In this document: piece by piece, positions 6,460 through 6,498 of the stretch
Layout: every line of letters starts with the position of its first letter
Position numbering within the stretch: position 1 is the stretch's first letter
Position numbers and translations under genes: made by a program
Source of the DNA: Candidatus Njordarchaeota archaeon
GTDB taxonomy: Archaea; Asgardarchaeota; Njordarchaeia; Njordarchaeales; Njordarchaeaceae
Reading direction: 5' to 3'
Length of the DNA stretch: 6,498 nucleotides
Assembly (NCBI GenBank): GCA_029856615.1
Contig: JAHKLF010000090.1
Location: forward strand, 1-6,498
The notes under the pieces: generated by a model
Seen by the model: the letters and a program-made list of their open reading frames with translations, nothing else
The model's database searches: none
What the model was told of the DNA's origin: nothing

Positions 6460-6498
6460 GTGAAGGGGAATAATGTGAATAGGGCATTAGAGTAGAGA
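6186..6498 (-). CDS. Family 4 glycosyltransferase, C-terminal 103 residues (gene continues beyond right edge)
   Basis: The minus strand is open from the right edge to a TGA at 6186-6188 and encodes the end of a second GT4 enzyme. Visible in order are FPFTHEPFGYIPLESLSCGT (residues 10-29 of the visible part), PVLTYNKQGPREVV (30-43), HGENGWLA (45-52), and a helical tail FDISKVYSKWLQIL (85-98). The full EX7E donor-binding motif is present (E-P-F-G-Y-I-P-L-E), as is the Gly-Thr-Pro-Val loop that follows it in GT4 proteins. The internal ATG at 6368 is not the start, since strong family similarity continues upstream to the window edge. The gene is convergent with, and antisense to, the last 274 bases of the DUF2079 frame. 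Together with the neighbouring GT4 and DUF2079 genes it suggests a surface-glycan gene cluster continuing to the right. Donor and product are unknown. Confidence 0.88.
   Translation of the reverse strand, partial: LYSNALFTLFPFTHEPFGYIPLESLSCGTPVLTYNKQGPREVVMHGENGWLAKSREELIRIALKIWREGYPSRMRSNSRSRALLFDISKVYSKWLQILSVLAP

Noticed and set aside
1..6498. CRISPR array, insertion sequence, tRNA/rRNA gene, toxin-antitoxin pair
   Set aside because: I saw no regularly spaced repeats, no transposase motifs or terminal inverted repeats, no cloverleaf-like segment in the short intergenic gaps, and no toxin gene beside the ribbon-helix-helix protein.

Overview
The window reads as low-GC archaeal chromosome. 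It carries a ribosomal protein found only in archaea and eukaryotes (L15e), archaeal-type tRNA modification enzymes, TATA-box promoters, Shine-Dalgarno sites of the archaeal GGTGAT type and TTG starts. AGA/AGG/ATA-rich codon use would suit a thermophilic member of the Thermoproteota/TACK group, but that placement is an inference. I see no phage genes, insertion sequences, CRISPR, tRNA or rRNA genes. The window is gene-dense, with no gene-free stretch longer than about 120 bases.

Left part (1-1351): the 3' end of a TrmJ-like SPOUT tRNA 2'-O-methyltransferase gene enters from the left edge. It ends by overlapping, tail to tail, a complete minus-strand gene for Trm11, the THUMP-domain tRNA guanosine-10 N2-methyltransferase. 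Trm11 shares an intergenic promoter region of about 120 bp with a divergent small ribbon-helix-helix DNA-binding protein. That protein very probably starts at a TTG (1474), because the first ATG lies inside the TATA element.

Middle (1669-3009): L15e has its own clear TATA box and strong ribosome binding site. It is followed after 25 bp by a second THUMP-domain protein of the Tan1 type, linked to N4-acetylcytidine-12 formation in tRNA. Three tRNA modification genes (position 32, position 10 and the position-12 helper) thus surround one large-subunit ribosomal protein gene.

Right part (3010-6498): two genes for cell-surface glycoconjugate work follow in the same direction with small gaps. The first is a GT4-family glycosyltransferase with a TTG start. 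The second, one base overlapped with it, is a large DUF2079 (GT-C-like) polytopic membrane protein with an extracytoplasmic C-terminal beta-sandwich domain. From the right edge, on the minus strand, comes the C-terminal part of a second GT4 glycosyltransferase. It is easily missed because the DUF2079 reading frame runs antisense through it for 274 bases. The minus frame has textbook GT4 motifs and the plus frame there does not look like a protein domain, so the last ~91 codons of the DUF2079 frame are probably antisense read-through after a lost or shifted stop codon.

The genes fall into two themes: tRNA/ribosome maturation on the left, and extracellular glycosylation on the right, possibly reached by transcription continuing from the L15e promoter. 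I found no clear undescribed system. The most informative anomalies are the hidden convergent GT4 gene and the missing stop of its neighbour.
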